Assembly: GCA_027082875.1 (NCBI GenBank)
Contig: JALWTK010000171.1
Location: 1-38,014, forward strand
DNA length: 38,014 nucleotides
Source: Sulfurimonas sp.
GTDB lineage: Bacteria; Campylobacterota; Campylobacteria; Campylobacterales; Sulfurimonadaceae
Direction of reading: 5' to 3'
Below, in pieces: positions 8,079-15,446 of this stretch (its first letter is position 1; each line of letters starts with the position of its first letter). The notes under the pieces are model-generated. The model did no database searches and was not told the DNA's origin. It was given only the letters and a program-made list of their open reading frames with translations. Position numbers and translations under genes: made by a program.

Positions 8079-9134
8079 CTACATCATATACATGATAAGC
8101 TCAATCGCCTCTAACACTTCCTTGTTAGTAAGTTTGTTAGTGTTAGCATAGGCCAGTGCTGCTCCCGCACCTACTCCCTCTTTTGCTTCACCCTCATCGT
8201 ACATCTTCAGTACTGGTATCTCTGCATTTACAAAAGAGAACTCTGTGTAGATGGCATGTGGGGTGTAGCTGAGTTGCTCTAAAATGTGTTTGATGTTTGA
8301 GTTCTTATCTTTAGCTACCCATGCAGTTGTTGCAAGAGTAATGTTCTCTGACTTTAAACGCATAAGTACATCTTCTCTGAGTTTATCTGCTATGAGTAAG
8401 CAAGCGGCCATCTGTGTCCCGCCTGCAAGTACAACATGAAAACGGCGACTCGCTTCAAGTAAAAATCCAGCACAAAATATAAGCATATTATCACTTATTA
8501 TTGAGAGTTTTTCAAAGTTACTCATCTTATCATTTATAAGTGCTAAACTCGCGTTTATAGTCTGTTCTCTCACACTATTTGGAACATTTAAAAAGCTAGA
8601 AGAGAAGTCCTCTTTTACATCATAGCCAAGTGCTAAAGCTGAAGCTGTGGCAGTTGTCGTACCACTTGGAGTCGATTCACCTAGGATAAGATAAGAACCT
8701 TTGAGCTCGTAAGAGCGACCAAATGCCATTCCTTTAGCAAACACTTCTTTGGCATCTATGTTAGCTCCTGTAGTGATGGAGTCTGAAGGAGCAATACTAA
8801 AGTTGTGTAGCTGTGTTTGCTCAGGTTTTATCTCAAGTCCTAAGTCTAAAATCTCTACTGTACTAAAGGGCTGAAGATTATGTACTGCTCGCGTTATAAG
8901 TGCAGGTGTTGGCACACCACTAGGAGTCTCAGCTATCTCTGGCATAGAAAAAAGTTTTTGTGTTGTGATGAACTCTGCATCAAGTGTAGGAGTGTAAGGG
9001 ATTTTTCCGGGGATACCCGCTTGAGTGATTCCTTCTATCTCACATGTTTTTGTGACAGAAGCCGCAAGTAAAAAGTCTGCAATACCCTCTGGTAAACTAT
9101 CTGGTTTGTCTGTAAATATATTAAATGTATTCAT
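8079..9134 (-). CDS. cobT: CobT-family nicotinate-mononucleotide phosphoribosyltransferase
   Basis: The 351-residue protein matches the CobT family in the version found in cyanobacteria and archaea (TIGR00303-like). CobT transfers phosphoribose from nicotinate mononucleotide to the lower-ligand base of cobamides, making the alpha-ribotide of the B12 nucleotide loop. Visible signatures are the Gly/Ser/Thr-rich core LGESTPSGTTTATASALALGY, the glycine turn VVLAGGTQMAACLL and the C-terminal EGVGAG (319-324), whose Glu corresponds to the catalytic base. No other cobalamin genes are present in the window. It is convergent with the helicase gene (18 bases apart) and divergent from the GH114 lipoprotein. 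The start gives a complete N-terminal domain, but its ribosome binding site is weak; a GAGGAG lies about 20 bases upstream, too far to be ideal. Confidence 0.85.
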   Translation of the reverse strand: MNTFNIFTDKPDSLPEGIADFLLAASVTKTCEIEGITQAGIPGKIPYTPTLDAEFITTQKLFSMPEIAETPSGVPTPALITRAVHNLQPFSTVEILDLGLEIKPEQTQLHNFSIAPSDSITTGANIDAKEVFAKGMAFGRSYELKGSYLILGESTPSGTTTATASALALGYDVKEDFSSSFLNVPNSVREQTINASLALINDKMSNFEKLSIISDNMLIFCAGFLLEASRRFHVVLAGGTQMAACLLIADKLREDVLMRLKSENITLATTAWVAKDKNSNIKHILEQLSYTPHAIYTEFSFVNAEIPVLKMYDEGEAKEGVGAGAALAYANTNKLTNKEVLEAIELIMYMM

Positions 9135-9198
9135 AAAAGAAGTGTATCGAAAATCTCCTCAAAAAAGTCTAATTTTATTTTCTCTAAGAACTTTTTGT

Positions 9199-9204
9199 TA
9201 CAAT
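9199..9204 (+). promoter_or_regulatory. -10 element placed for a leaderless transcript (GH114 lipoprotein)
   Basis: TACAAT, then six bases (AGAACC), then ATG at 9211. Transcription would begin at or next to the start codon, and no Shine-Dalgarno is present. The start codon is fixed by the lipoprotein signal peptide. Confidence 0.5.
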
Positions 9205-9210
9205 AGAACC

Positions 9211-10611
9211 ATGAAAACTTATACACTACTCTTTGGCATGCTTGCATTTTTAGGCTGTACACAAACTGGAGGAGAAGATCTTTCTTTTTCTCCATCAAAG
9301 TATAAAGCCCATGAAAATATCACTGTCACCTACTTTTGGGTTGGTGAGACGGCTACATCTGAGAATGGTTTTATCTCAAATTTAGCAAGTGCATGGGATG
9401 CAAACTGGAAACTACATTATGGTGGAGAAGATACTCCAAACAGTAGAACAGACTACTACCCTGCATCATTTATTCCTAAGCAAAACTCTTTTTACGTTGC
9501 CTTGCCTTATAATGATTTAGATGCAGAGGGAAAAGTAAAAACTGATAGGGACTCGCTTATCCCTTGGGCAAAGTCTAGCAATGATGTTAATGGTTCTATC
9601 TGTAAAGATAGGTGGATTAAAATTACGAAAGGAACATCTGTCGCCTATGCTCAGTGGGAAGATGTTGGACCTTTTGGGGAAGATGATAGTGCTTATGTTT
9701 TTGGAAGCTCACAACCAGAGAGTAGTACAAATAGTCATGCAGGAATCGATGTTTCTCCTGCTCTAAGAGATTATCTCTCTTTATCCGATATAGATACGGT
9801 TTCTTGGGAGTTTGTAGATGATAGTGATGTCCCTTATGGTCCATGGAAAACTATTACAAAGGCAGAGACTATTCCTTGGAAAGATTGGTACAGACCTCTG
9901 AAAGGTACAAGTTGGCAGTGGCAACTTAATGGTGTGATCAATAGCACTTATAATGCAAAGATTTATGATATTGATCTTTTTGAGTCGAGTAGCTTACTGA
10001 TACACTCTCTACAAGAAAACGGAAAAAAAGTTATATGTTACTTTAGTGCAGGGAGCTATGAGAGTTGGCGAGCAGATAGTAGTGATTTTTCTGCATCACT
10101 CTTAGGGAATGAAATTGATGGATGGGAAAAGGAGCGATGGCTTGATATATCAAATCCAGCACTCAAACCTATTATGCTCTCTCGACTGGATTTAGCACAT
10201 TCTAAAGGATGTGATGGAGTAGAGCCAGATAATGTTGATGCTTATGAGAATAGCAGTGGTTTTTTCTTAACTGCGCAAGAACAACTAGTGTATAATAAGT
10301 TTATTGCCAACGAAGCAAGAAAACGTGGTTTAAGTGTAGGACTAAAAAATGATCTCGAACAGCTTGATAGTCTTAAAGATTTTTTTGATTTTTCTATCAA
10401 TGAAGAGTGTCATGAGTTTCATGAGTGCCAAGCTCTCTCTCCTTTTATAGAACAAAACAAAGCAGTACTTAATGCCGAATATAGCAGTGAGTATGTAAGG
10501 AACACAAATGGGGCGAGAGATATTCTCTGTCAAGAAGCACTAGATGCTGGTTTGAGTACTTTAGTATTGCATATAGAGTTAGATGATAGTTTTCGTTTTA
10601 GCTGTAATTAG
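9211..10611 (+). CDS. Lipoprotein with a GH114 glycosidase domain
   Basis: I start at 9211, not at an upstream in-frame ATG that would run through the divergent gene's promoter and start, because MKTYTLLFGMLAFLGC is a clean lipoprotein signal (Cys16). The 466-residue product has two parts. Residues about 35-225 hold the stretch AYAQWEDVGPF ... AGIDVSPALRDYLSL, which resembles the double-psi beta-barrel of RlpA-like proteins. Residues 235-466 match glycoside hydrolase family 114 (TM1410-like): WQWQLNG, AKIYDIDLFE, VICYFSAGSYESWR, GNEIDGWEKERWLDI, CDGVEPDNVDAY (D335, E338, D340), GLKNDLEQL and NEECHEF. The GH114 family includes endo-alpha-1,4-polygalactosaminidase, which cuts galactosaminogalactan-type polymers. 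A lipid-anchored enzyme would act at the cell surface or in the periplasm. The substrate here is unknown. It has its own promoter and no operon partner. Confidence 0.88.
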   Translation: MKTYTLLFGMLAFLGCTQTGGEDLSFSPSKYKAHENITVTYFWVGETATSENGFISNLASAWDANWKLHYGGEDTPNSRTDYYPASFIPKQNSFYVALPYNDLDAEGKVKTDRDSLIPWAKSSNDVNGSICKDRWIKITKGTSVAYAQWEDVGPFGEDDSAYVFGSSQPESSTNSHAGIDVSPALRDYLSLSDIDTVSWEFVDDSDVPYGPWKTITKAETIPWKDWYRPLKGTSWQWQLNGVINSTYNAKIYDIDLFESSSLLIHSLQENGKKVICYFSAGSYESWRADSSDFSASLLGNEIDGWEKERWLDISNPALKPIMLSRLDLAHSKGCDGVEPDNVDAYENSSGFFLTAQEQLVYNKFIANEARKRGLSVGLKNDLEQLDSLKDFFDFSINEECHEFHECQALSPFIEQNKAVLNAEYSSEYVRNTNGARDILCQEALDAGLSTLVLHIELDDSFRFSCN

Positions 10612-10619
10612 GTAGGGCG

Positions 10620-11999
10620 TTACTTCTTCCCTTTTTTATTTTTTCGACCAAGTCTATCTTTGAGTTTTTCTATCTTCCCTTTTTCATACTCTTCAAGGGA
10701 GATGTTCATATCTTCTATCTCCTCACCTAACTTCACTTGGAGCATTTCTGACTTTTTCATAGCAAGGATTTGGGAAGAGAAGATACTTCTGTGTCCAGAG
10801 ATAAGAAAGCTTATGACTGCTCCAAGTGCGGCATAGTGAGCGATATCTATACCGAAAAGCTCTACTGCCATGATAGTTGAAGCGATAGGAGTGTTTGTAG
10901 TAGCTGAGAGTACACTCACAAAACCAAGTGCAGCAAAGAGAGTGATATGCTCAGGCGAGATGATACTCCCAAAAAAGTGCCCACTTGTCGCCCCAATGTA
11001 AAAAATAGGAGTGATAATCCCACCACTTCCACCAATACCAAGTGTAATAGATGTAAAAAGTGTCTTGAGCACAAAGGTGTACCAGTGTATATCTGTGAGG
11101 TGGGCGAGATTTGGGTTGAGTGCATCAGAAATAGTACCTAGCCCTAGACCAATATACTGTTCTCCTACTACTAGAGTCATAAGAACAATAATAACACCAC
11201 CACCAAAAGCTTTGAGATAAACACTTACAGGGATTGACTTGATAAATTTAGCAGTTTGAGAGACAGAAGTGATAACAAAGTCGGAGATAAAACCAAAGAA
11301 AAGAGCGGCTAAAACGACCTTAGCGATAAGTCCAATATCTAAAGAGACATCTTGAAAAAAGTGTAAATCATAGTAAGTGTATTGAATTCCTAAAAACTGA
11401 GCTGTAGTAAATGCAGCAAATCCAGCTATAAAAGAGGGAAGCAGTACATCATACATAATTACTCCGATGATAAGTACTTCTACTCCAAAAATAGCCCCGG
11501 CAATAGGTGTCCCAAAAACGGTTGCAAATCCTGCACTTATTCCACAAATAACGAGTTTTTTTCTATCCTCTTTACGAAATTTTAATATGGTAGAGAGCAA
11601 AGAAGCTACACCTGCTCCTATCTGTGCACCTGGCCCCTCTTTTCCTACTGAACCACCAGTGAAGATAGTAAGCACTGTCGCGAGAGTTTTGATGGGAATA
11701 ACGGCTACATTTATTTTCCCATAGTTTTTATGTACGGCAGAGATGACTTTTTCTGTTCCATGTCCTTCAGCTGTAGGTGCAAAAGTCTTGACAAGCCATA
11801 CAGTTAACACAAGGGCAAAAGGGAGGAGATAGTAGTAAGAAAATGGTAAAAGATCACGAGAGTGTTCGCTATACTCTAATATTTTTAAGAAAAGTGTGAC
11901 AACTGCACCGATGATGACACCAACAACAGAAGAGAGAAAAACCCACTTTGTTACACTAAAAAAAATTGCTGTTTGTTCTGTAATATGCTCTTGAACCAT
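10620..11999 (-). CDS. ClC-family chloride channel or Cl-/H+ antiporter
   Basis: The 459-residue protein has the multi-helix hydrophobic profile of ClC proteins, which move chloride or other anions across the inner membrane. The second signature GSVGKEGPG holds the gating Glu (E121), the third is GGSGGIITP, and the first is GHGTE (79-83) in place of the usual GSGIP. Keeping the gating Glu fits a proton-coupled antiporter or gated channel; the altered first motif, where a Ser normally lines the anion site, leaves the preferred anion open. No CBS domains follow; the C-terminus ends in a basic tail (KDRLGRKNKKGKK). It converges on the GH114 gene with 8 bases between stops and no visible terminator. 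The start is preceded only by a weak GGAT. Confidence 0.92.
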   Translation of the reverse strand: MVQEHITEQTAIFFSVTKWVFLSSVVGVIIGAVVTLFLKILEYSEHSRDLLPFSYYYLLPFALVLTVWLVKTFAPTAEGHGTEKVISAVHKNYGKINVAVIPIKTLATVLTIFTGGSVGKEGPGAQIGAGVASLLSTILKFRKEDRKKLVICGISAGFATVFGTPIAGAIFGVEVLIIGVIMYDVLLPSFIAGFAAFTTAQFLGIQYTYYDLHFFQDVSLDIGLIAKVVLAALFFGFISDFVITSVSQTAKFIKSIPVSVYLKAFGGGVIIVLMTLVVGEQYIGLGLGTISDALNPNLAHLTDIHWYTFVLKTLFTSITLGIGGSGGIITPIFYIGATSGHFFGSIISPEHITLFAALGFVSVLSATTNTPIASTIMAVELFGIDIAHYAALGAVISFLISGHRSIFSSQILAMKKSEMLQVKLGEEIEDMNISLEEYEKGKIEKLKDRLGRKNKKGKK

Positions 12000-12108
12000 T
12001 TTTTATCCATTTTGGAGGGTACTATTTTTAATATTCTAATTATCGCACATCTTCTCTCTCTTTAAAGAGTTTTTACAAAGAAATTACAAAATTTCTATAA
12101 AAGTAGGC

Positions 12109-12114
12109 TAAAAT
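12109..12114 (+). promoter_or_regulatory. -10 element placed for a leaderless transcript (NFACT gene)
   Basis: TAAAAT, then AACACT, then ATG at 12121. The spacing puts the expected start site on the ATG. There is no Shine-Dalgarno in the preceding 15 bases. Confidence 0.5.
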
Positions 12115-12120
12115 AACACT

Positions 12121-13449
12121 ATGAAACTATCACATCTCAAGCAGATTATCACATATCTCAAAAAATTTACAAAAATATCTGCTGTCCATAGGGTAAGCGA
12201 TACCATTCTGAAAGTGGCATTTGATAAGCACGATGATATCTACTTCAATATGTCGAGATCAAACTCAAGTATGTTCCGATGTGAGGAGTACCCCCGTTCC
12301 AAAGTTTATAATGCTCCCTTTGATGTCATCATAGCAAAACGGCTTAATCGTGCAAATATTTTAGATATAGAACTTCTTAATGGTGATAAAATTATTAGGA
12401 TGAAAACAAGTATTGCCTCTGCTTACAAAGAAGAGATATCTTACATACAAATAGAATTTACAGGAAAATATACAAACATCATTATCTTAAATGAGGAGAA
12501 TATTGTTCTTGAAGCACTTCGCCACGTTGACCTTTTTTCTTCTTTTCGTGAGGTGAGAGTAGGGCAAAAGCTTCTTGATGTCCCTCCTGCTCCCTTTACT
12601 CCAAAAGAGTATCCGCTCGAAGATGTGGAAAAATTCTTATATGAAGTTTACAATAAAGAACAAAATACACAGTTAGAAAATCTTAAAAAGCAAAAAGTAG
12701 CACAGCTTAATAAAAAGCTGAAAAAGCTAGAAAAACTTTATGCGAAACTTGACTCAGAGGAATCGCTTGAAGCTGAAGCAACAACGTTTGAACACTATGG
12801 GAACTTAGTGCTCTCAAATGTGCAAAATATTAAACCTTATTCTACACAACTAGAGCTAAATGATTATGATGGTGAGATGCTCAAAGTACAAATAGCTAAG
12901 GCTTACCCTAGTGCATTTATGATAAGTGATATGTTCTTTACAAGGAGTAAAAAAGCGAAGCAGAGAGCGAAACACCTGCACATAGAGGAGGAATCTCTTC
13001 GCTCGAAGATAGAGCATACAAAACTCTTTATCCATACTGTGCAAACGGCAAAAGATGTGGCGAAGATAGAGCTACTCTTTCCGAAAAAAGTACAAAGTAA
13101 AAAGGTAAAAGTAAACGATAGTATAGAAGTTTTTTGGATAGAGGGGTATAAAGTACAACTTGGTAAAAATGAGAAAGGGAATGTTGAGGTGCTTAAAAAT
13201 GCCAGAGCAAAAGATGTTTGGTTACACCTAAAAGACCAACCTTCTTGTCATGTTATAATCACTACAGATAAGCAAAACCTTCCAGAAAAGATCATAAAAA
13301 GTGCCGCGAGACTCTGTGTTGATTTCACTACGACTTCAAAAGATAAGTATTTGGTCGATTATACTCCTCGTAGAGAGGTTACTATCCAAAGTGGTGCAAA
13401 TGTTCTTTATAATAAATATAAAACGATCGAGATAGATACTCGCTCGTAA
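12121..13449 (+). CDS. NFACT-family protein (RqcH / Rqc2 / FbpA-like)
   Basis: At 442 residues this is a short member of the NFACT family; Firmicutes RqcH is about 570. RqcH binds 60S/50S-peptidyl-tRNA complexes of stalled ribosomes and drives C-terminal alanine tailing. Visible parts are an NFACT-N domain (1-165, with IEFTGKYTNIIILNEENIVLEALRHV), a coiled coil (about 175-215, LKKQKVAQLNKKLKKLEK) and an NFACT-R RNA-binding domain (about 325-430, with GYKVQLGKNEKGN and AKDVWLHLKDQPSCHVII). The loop holding the Asp-Arg pair needed for tailing in Bacillus reads NGDKI here (D89, K90), so Arg appears replaced by Lys. The first gene of the 12121-18563 run; the next gene starts 12 bases on. Older annotations call such proteins fibronectin-binding. 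Confidence 0.85.
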   Translation: MKLSHLKQIITYLKKFTKISAVHRVSDTILKVAFDKHDDIYFNMSRSNSSMFRCEEYPRSKVYNAPFDVIIAKRLNRANILDIELLNGDKIIRMKTSIASAYKEEISYIQIEFTGKYTNIIILNEENIVLEALRHVDLFSSFREVRVGQKLLDVPPAPFTPKEYPLEDVEKFLYEVYNKEQNTQLENLKKQKVAQLNKKLKKLEKLYAKLDSEESLEAEATTFEHYGNLVLSNVQNIKPYSTQLELNDYDGEMLKVQIAKAYPSAFMISDMFFTRSKKAKQRAKHLHIEEESLRSKIEHTKLFIHTVQTAKDVAKIELLFPKKVQSKKVKVNDSIEVFWIEGYKVQLGKNEKGNVEVLKNARAKDVWLHLKDQPSCHVIITTDKQNLPEKIIKSAARLCVDFTTTSKDKYLVDYTPRREVTIQSGANVLYNKYKTIEIDTRS

Positions 13450-13461
13450 AAGGAGTTTTTC

Positions 13462-13767
13462 ATGGCAAATATCGGACCTATTGGGAGTACTATTTTTACA
13501 AACCAGATGACTCCTGCAGTCGCTTCAAATCAAAATGCAAATCAAAACCGTGTTGAATTTCAAAATATGATAGCACAGTCACAAGTCCAAGAGAGAGATG
13601 AAAAGGTCTTAGAAGTTCGCCCTGCTGAAGAGAATCAAGAGGTGAATGAAGATAAAGATCATACTCGTGATGAGGCAGATAGAGAGAGCGAAAGAAATGC
13701 AAAATCTGAAGAGGATGAAGATGATTCTGAGACAGAATCACTCTATAAATTAGATATTAAAGTCTGA
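13462..13767 (+). CDS. Small acidic, disordered protein of unknown function
   Basis: The 101-residue product opens with MANIGPIGSTIFTNQM, has an Asn/Gln-rich part (20-45) and then a highly charged Glu/Asp/Arg/Lys stretch, ending with the strand-like LYKLDIKV. No signal peptide, membrane segment or known domain is visible; most of it is predicted disordered by composition. An AAGGAG ribosome binding site stands close before the ATG, and it follows the NFACT gene by 12 bases, so it is expressed. The N-terminus is reminiscent of short flagellar or secreted peptides, but this is too weak to name. Confidence 0.65.
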   Translation: MANIGPIGSTIFTNQMTPAVASNQNANQNRVEFQNMIAQSQVQERDEKVLEVRPAEENQEVNEDKDHTRDEADRESERNAKSEEDEDDSETESLYKLDIKV

Positions 13768-13772
13768 TTGGA

Positions 13773-13778
13773 TATAAT
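13773..13778 (+). promoter_or_regulatory. -10 element upstream of cdsA
   Basis: TATAAT preceded by GGA, with AGGGAT near 13797-13802 as ribosome binding site and ATG at 13808. It can start a transcript cdsA-ORF6N-dxr-methyltransferase-tsaD separate from the NFACT promoter. Confidence 0.55.
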
Positions 13779-13807
13779 ATTCTTAATATTATTTATTAGG
13801 GATTTGT

Positions 13808-14563
13808 ATGGAAATGTTTGGAGCACATAAAGAGAGAATTGTAACGGGTGTAGCACTAGTCATAGGGCTTTTAATCATAGGAATGATAGATAATTTCTTC
13901 ATCATGTGGTTAGTCTTTGGAGCTATTTATCTTCTTGCATTTAAAGAAGCTATTAAACTTTTTGGTGTTGAAAATGATGGACTTCTTCCTTTTGCTGGTG
14001 GGCTTTGGCTTGTTGCGGGGATCTATCCATATGGCGATGACCTTTTTGTTTTAGCTGGTGTAGCTTATGCGAGTGCAGTGGCATTTAATAAAGAGCTGGG
14101 ATGGAGGGACTTTTTTCCTTTTATCTACCCAACTGCTGGTATGCTCTTTATGTTTACGATGTACCAAGAGTACGGTGTAATGTCCCTTCTATGGCTTTTA
14201 GGTGTAGTAGCTCTTACTGATGTTGGAGCTTATGCAGTTGGTAAAAGCATAGGAAAAACACAGTTTTGCCAGACAAGTCCAAACAAAACTATGGAGGGTG
14301 TTGTCGGTGGTGTAGCTGTAGCTACTATCGGTGGAGCATTCTTTGGGCTTGGTGTTGTGGACTTTATGGTGGCATTTTTTGTGAGTTTTGCAGTTGCTGT
14401 GAGCTCGATATTTGGCGACCTTTACGAGTCATCCCTTAAACGTGCTGCCGGTGTAAAAGATAGTGGAGACTTGCTTCCTGGACATGGCGGAATACTCGAC
14501 CGCATAGATGGTTATCTCTTTGGTGGCATAGTGATGCTTGTACTGCTTCGAGGGTTGGTGTAG
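13808..14563 (+). CDS. cdsA: Phosphatidate cytidylyltransferase
   Basis: CdsA joins CTP and phosphatidate to give CDP-diacylglycerol, the branch point of phospholipid synthesis, in the inner membrane. The 251-residue protein is almost entirely hydrophobic helices and ends with the family signature: SIFGDLYESSLKRAAGVKDS, GDLLPGHGGILDRIDG (about 198-235), which carries the metal- and CDP-binding Asp residues. The length fits the family. Its TAG stop is part of the AGGA ribosome binding site of the next gene (ORF6N), showing tight coupling. In related genomes cdsA is followed directly by dxr, so the ORF6N gene looks inserted. Confidence 0.96.
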   Translation: MEMFGAHKERIVTGVALVIGLLIIGMIDNFFIMWLVFGAIYLLAFKEAIKLFGVENDGLLPFAGGLWLVAGIYPYGDDLFVLAGVAYASAVAFNKELGWRDFFPFIYPTAGMLFMFTMYQEYGVMSLLWLLGVVALTDVGAYAVGKSIGKTQFCQTSPNKTMEGVVGGVAVATIGGAFFGLGVVDFMVAFFVSFAVAVSSIFGDLYESSLKRAAGVKDSGDLLPGHGGILDRIDGYLFGGIVMLVLLRGLV

Positions 14564-14570
14564 GACTTTT

Positions 14571-15446
14571 ATGCAAGAACTTATTGTGCCCTTAGAAAAT
14601 ATACAGAGCAAAATCTATACGATACGAGGCAAGCAGGTAATGCTTGACCGTGATTTAGCAGCTCTGTACGAAGTAAGTACAAAAGTTTTTAACCAAGCCG
14701 TTAAGAGAAATATTGCAAGATTTCCTGATGATTTTAGATTTCAGCTCTCTAAAGAAGAGTTTAGTTATTGGAGGTCACAAATTGTGACCTCCAATAATGG
14801 CGATAAAATGGGCTTACGCTATGCCCCTTATGCCTTCACAGAACAGGGTATTTCCATGCTCAGTAGTATCCTTAAAAGTGATGTGGCTATCGGTGTCAGT
14901 ATTCAAATTATACGACTCTTTGTACAGATGCGAAGAACATTAAGTGATAACACATTGCTTGTACATAGAGTAGTTGAATTAGAGTCTAAACAAGAGAAAA
15001 CTCAAACAGTAGTAGAAAAGATTCTTACAGAGATAGATAAAAAAGAGACTCTTCCAAAAGAGGGAATTTTTTACAATGGTAAAATTTTTGATGCTTATGT
15101 ATTTGTGGCAAAGCTTATAAAAAGTGCTAAAAAGTCTATAGTCCTTTTTGATAACTATGTAGATGAGTCTGTTTTAATACTTCTGTCAAAAAATCAAGAA
15201 GTTGAGATAAAAATTTATACACATACATTTACCAAACAGTTACAACTAGATGTAAAAAAATATAATGAGCAATACAGAGAGATAGAAGTGAAGAGTTTTA
15301 AAGATGCACACGATCGCTTTTTAGTGATTGATGGCGAAGAGTTATACCACTTAGGAGCTAGTTTGAAAGATTTGGGAAAAAAATGGTTTGCATTTTCTAA
15401 AATGGATATAAAAAGTATAAATATTTTAGAGAAGGCAGAAGCATAA
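14571..15446 (+). CDS. ORF6N domain protein with a C-terminal phospholipase-D-like domain
   Basis: I start at 14571 because AGGA at 14562-14565 gives a good ribosome binding site and MQELIVPLENIQSKIYTIRG is the normal N-terminus; an earlier in-frame ATG at 14538 lies inside cdsA. Residues 1-125 are an ORF6N DNA-binding domain (KQVMLDRDLAALYEV, FNQAVKRNIARFPDDFRFQL, YAPYAFTEQGISMLSS), common in phage and mobile elements. After a short coiled coil (about 130-160), residues 165-291 form a PLD-like fold with one HKD-type motif H247-x-R249-x4-D254, followed by GASLKDLGKKWFAFSKMD. Lys is replaced by Arg, so catalysis is doubtful. It may act as a DNA-binding regulator. The stop overlaps the dxr start as TAATG. 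A perfect inverted repeat lies at 14765-14797. Confidence 0.88.
   Translation: MQELIVPLENIQSKIYTIRGKQVMLDRDLAALYEVSTKVFNQAVKRNIARFPDDFRFQLSKEEFSYWRSQIVTSNNGDKMGLRYAPYAFTEQGISMLSSILKSDVAIGVSIQIIRLFVQMRRTLSDNTLLVHRVVELESKQEKTQTVVEKILTEIDKKETLPKEGIFYNGKIFDAYVFVAKLIKSAKKSIVLFDNYVDESVLILLSKNQEVEIKIYTHTFTKQLQLDVKKYNEQYREIEVKSFKDAHDRFLVIDGEELYHLGASLKDLGKKWFAFSKMDIKSINILEKAEA
14765..14797. repeat. Perfect inverted repeat inside the ORF6N gene
   Basis: Two 16-base arms, TTATTGGAGGTCACAA and its exact reverse complement, flank a single A at 14781. The repeat codes for YWRSQIVTSN of the ORF6N domain. It could be a DNA operator bound by the protein itself or a strong RNA hairpin within the message. Confidence 0.9.

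Noticed and set aside
9025..9210. Upstream extension of the GH114 gene to an ATG at 9025
   Set aside because: It would run through the start and promoter region of the divergent cobT gene and hide a clean lipoprotein signal peptide starting at 9211.
14538..14570. Upstream ATG for the ORF6N gene inside cdsA
   Set aside because: The ATG at 14571 has a good AGGA and gives the family N-terminus.
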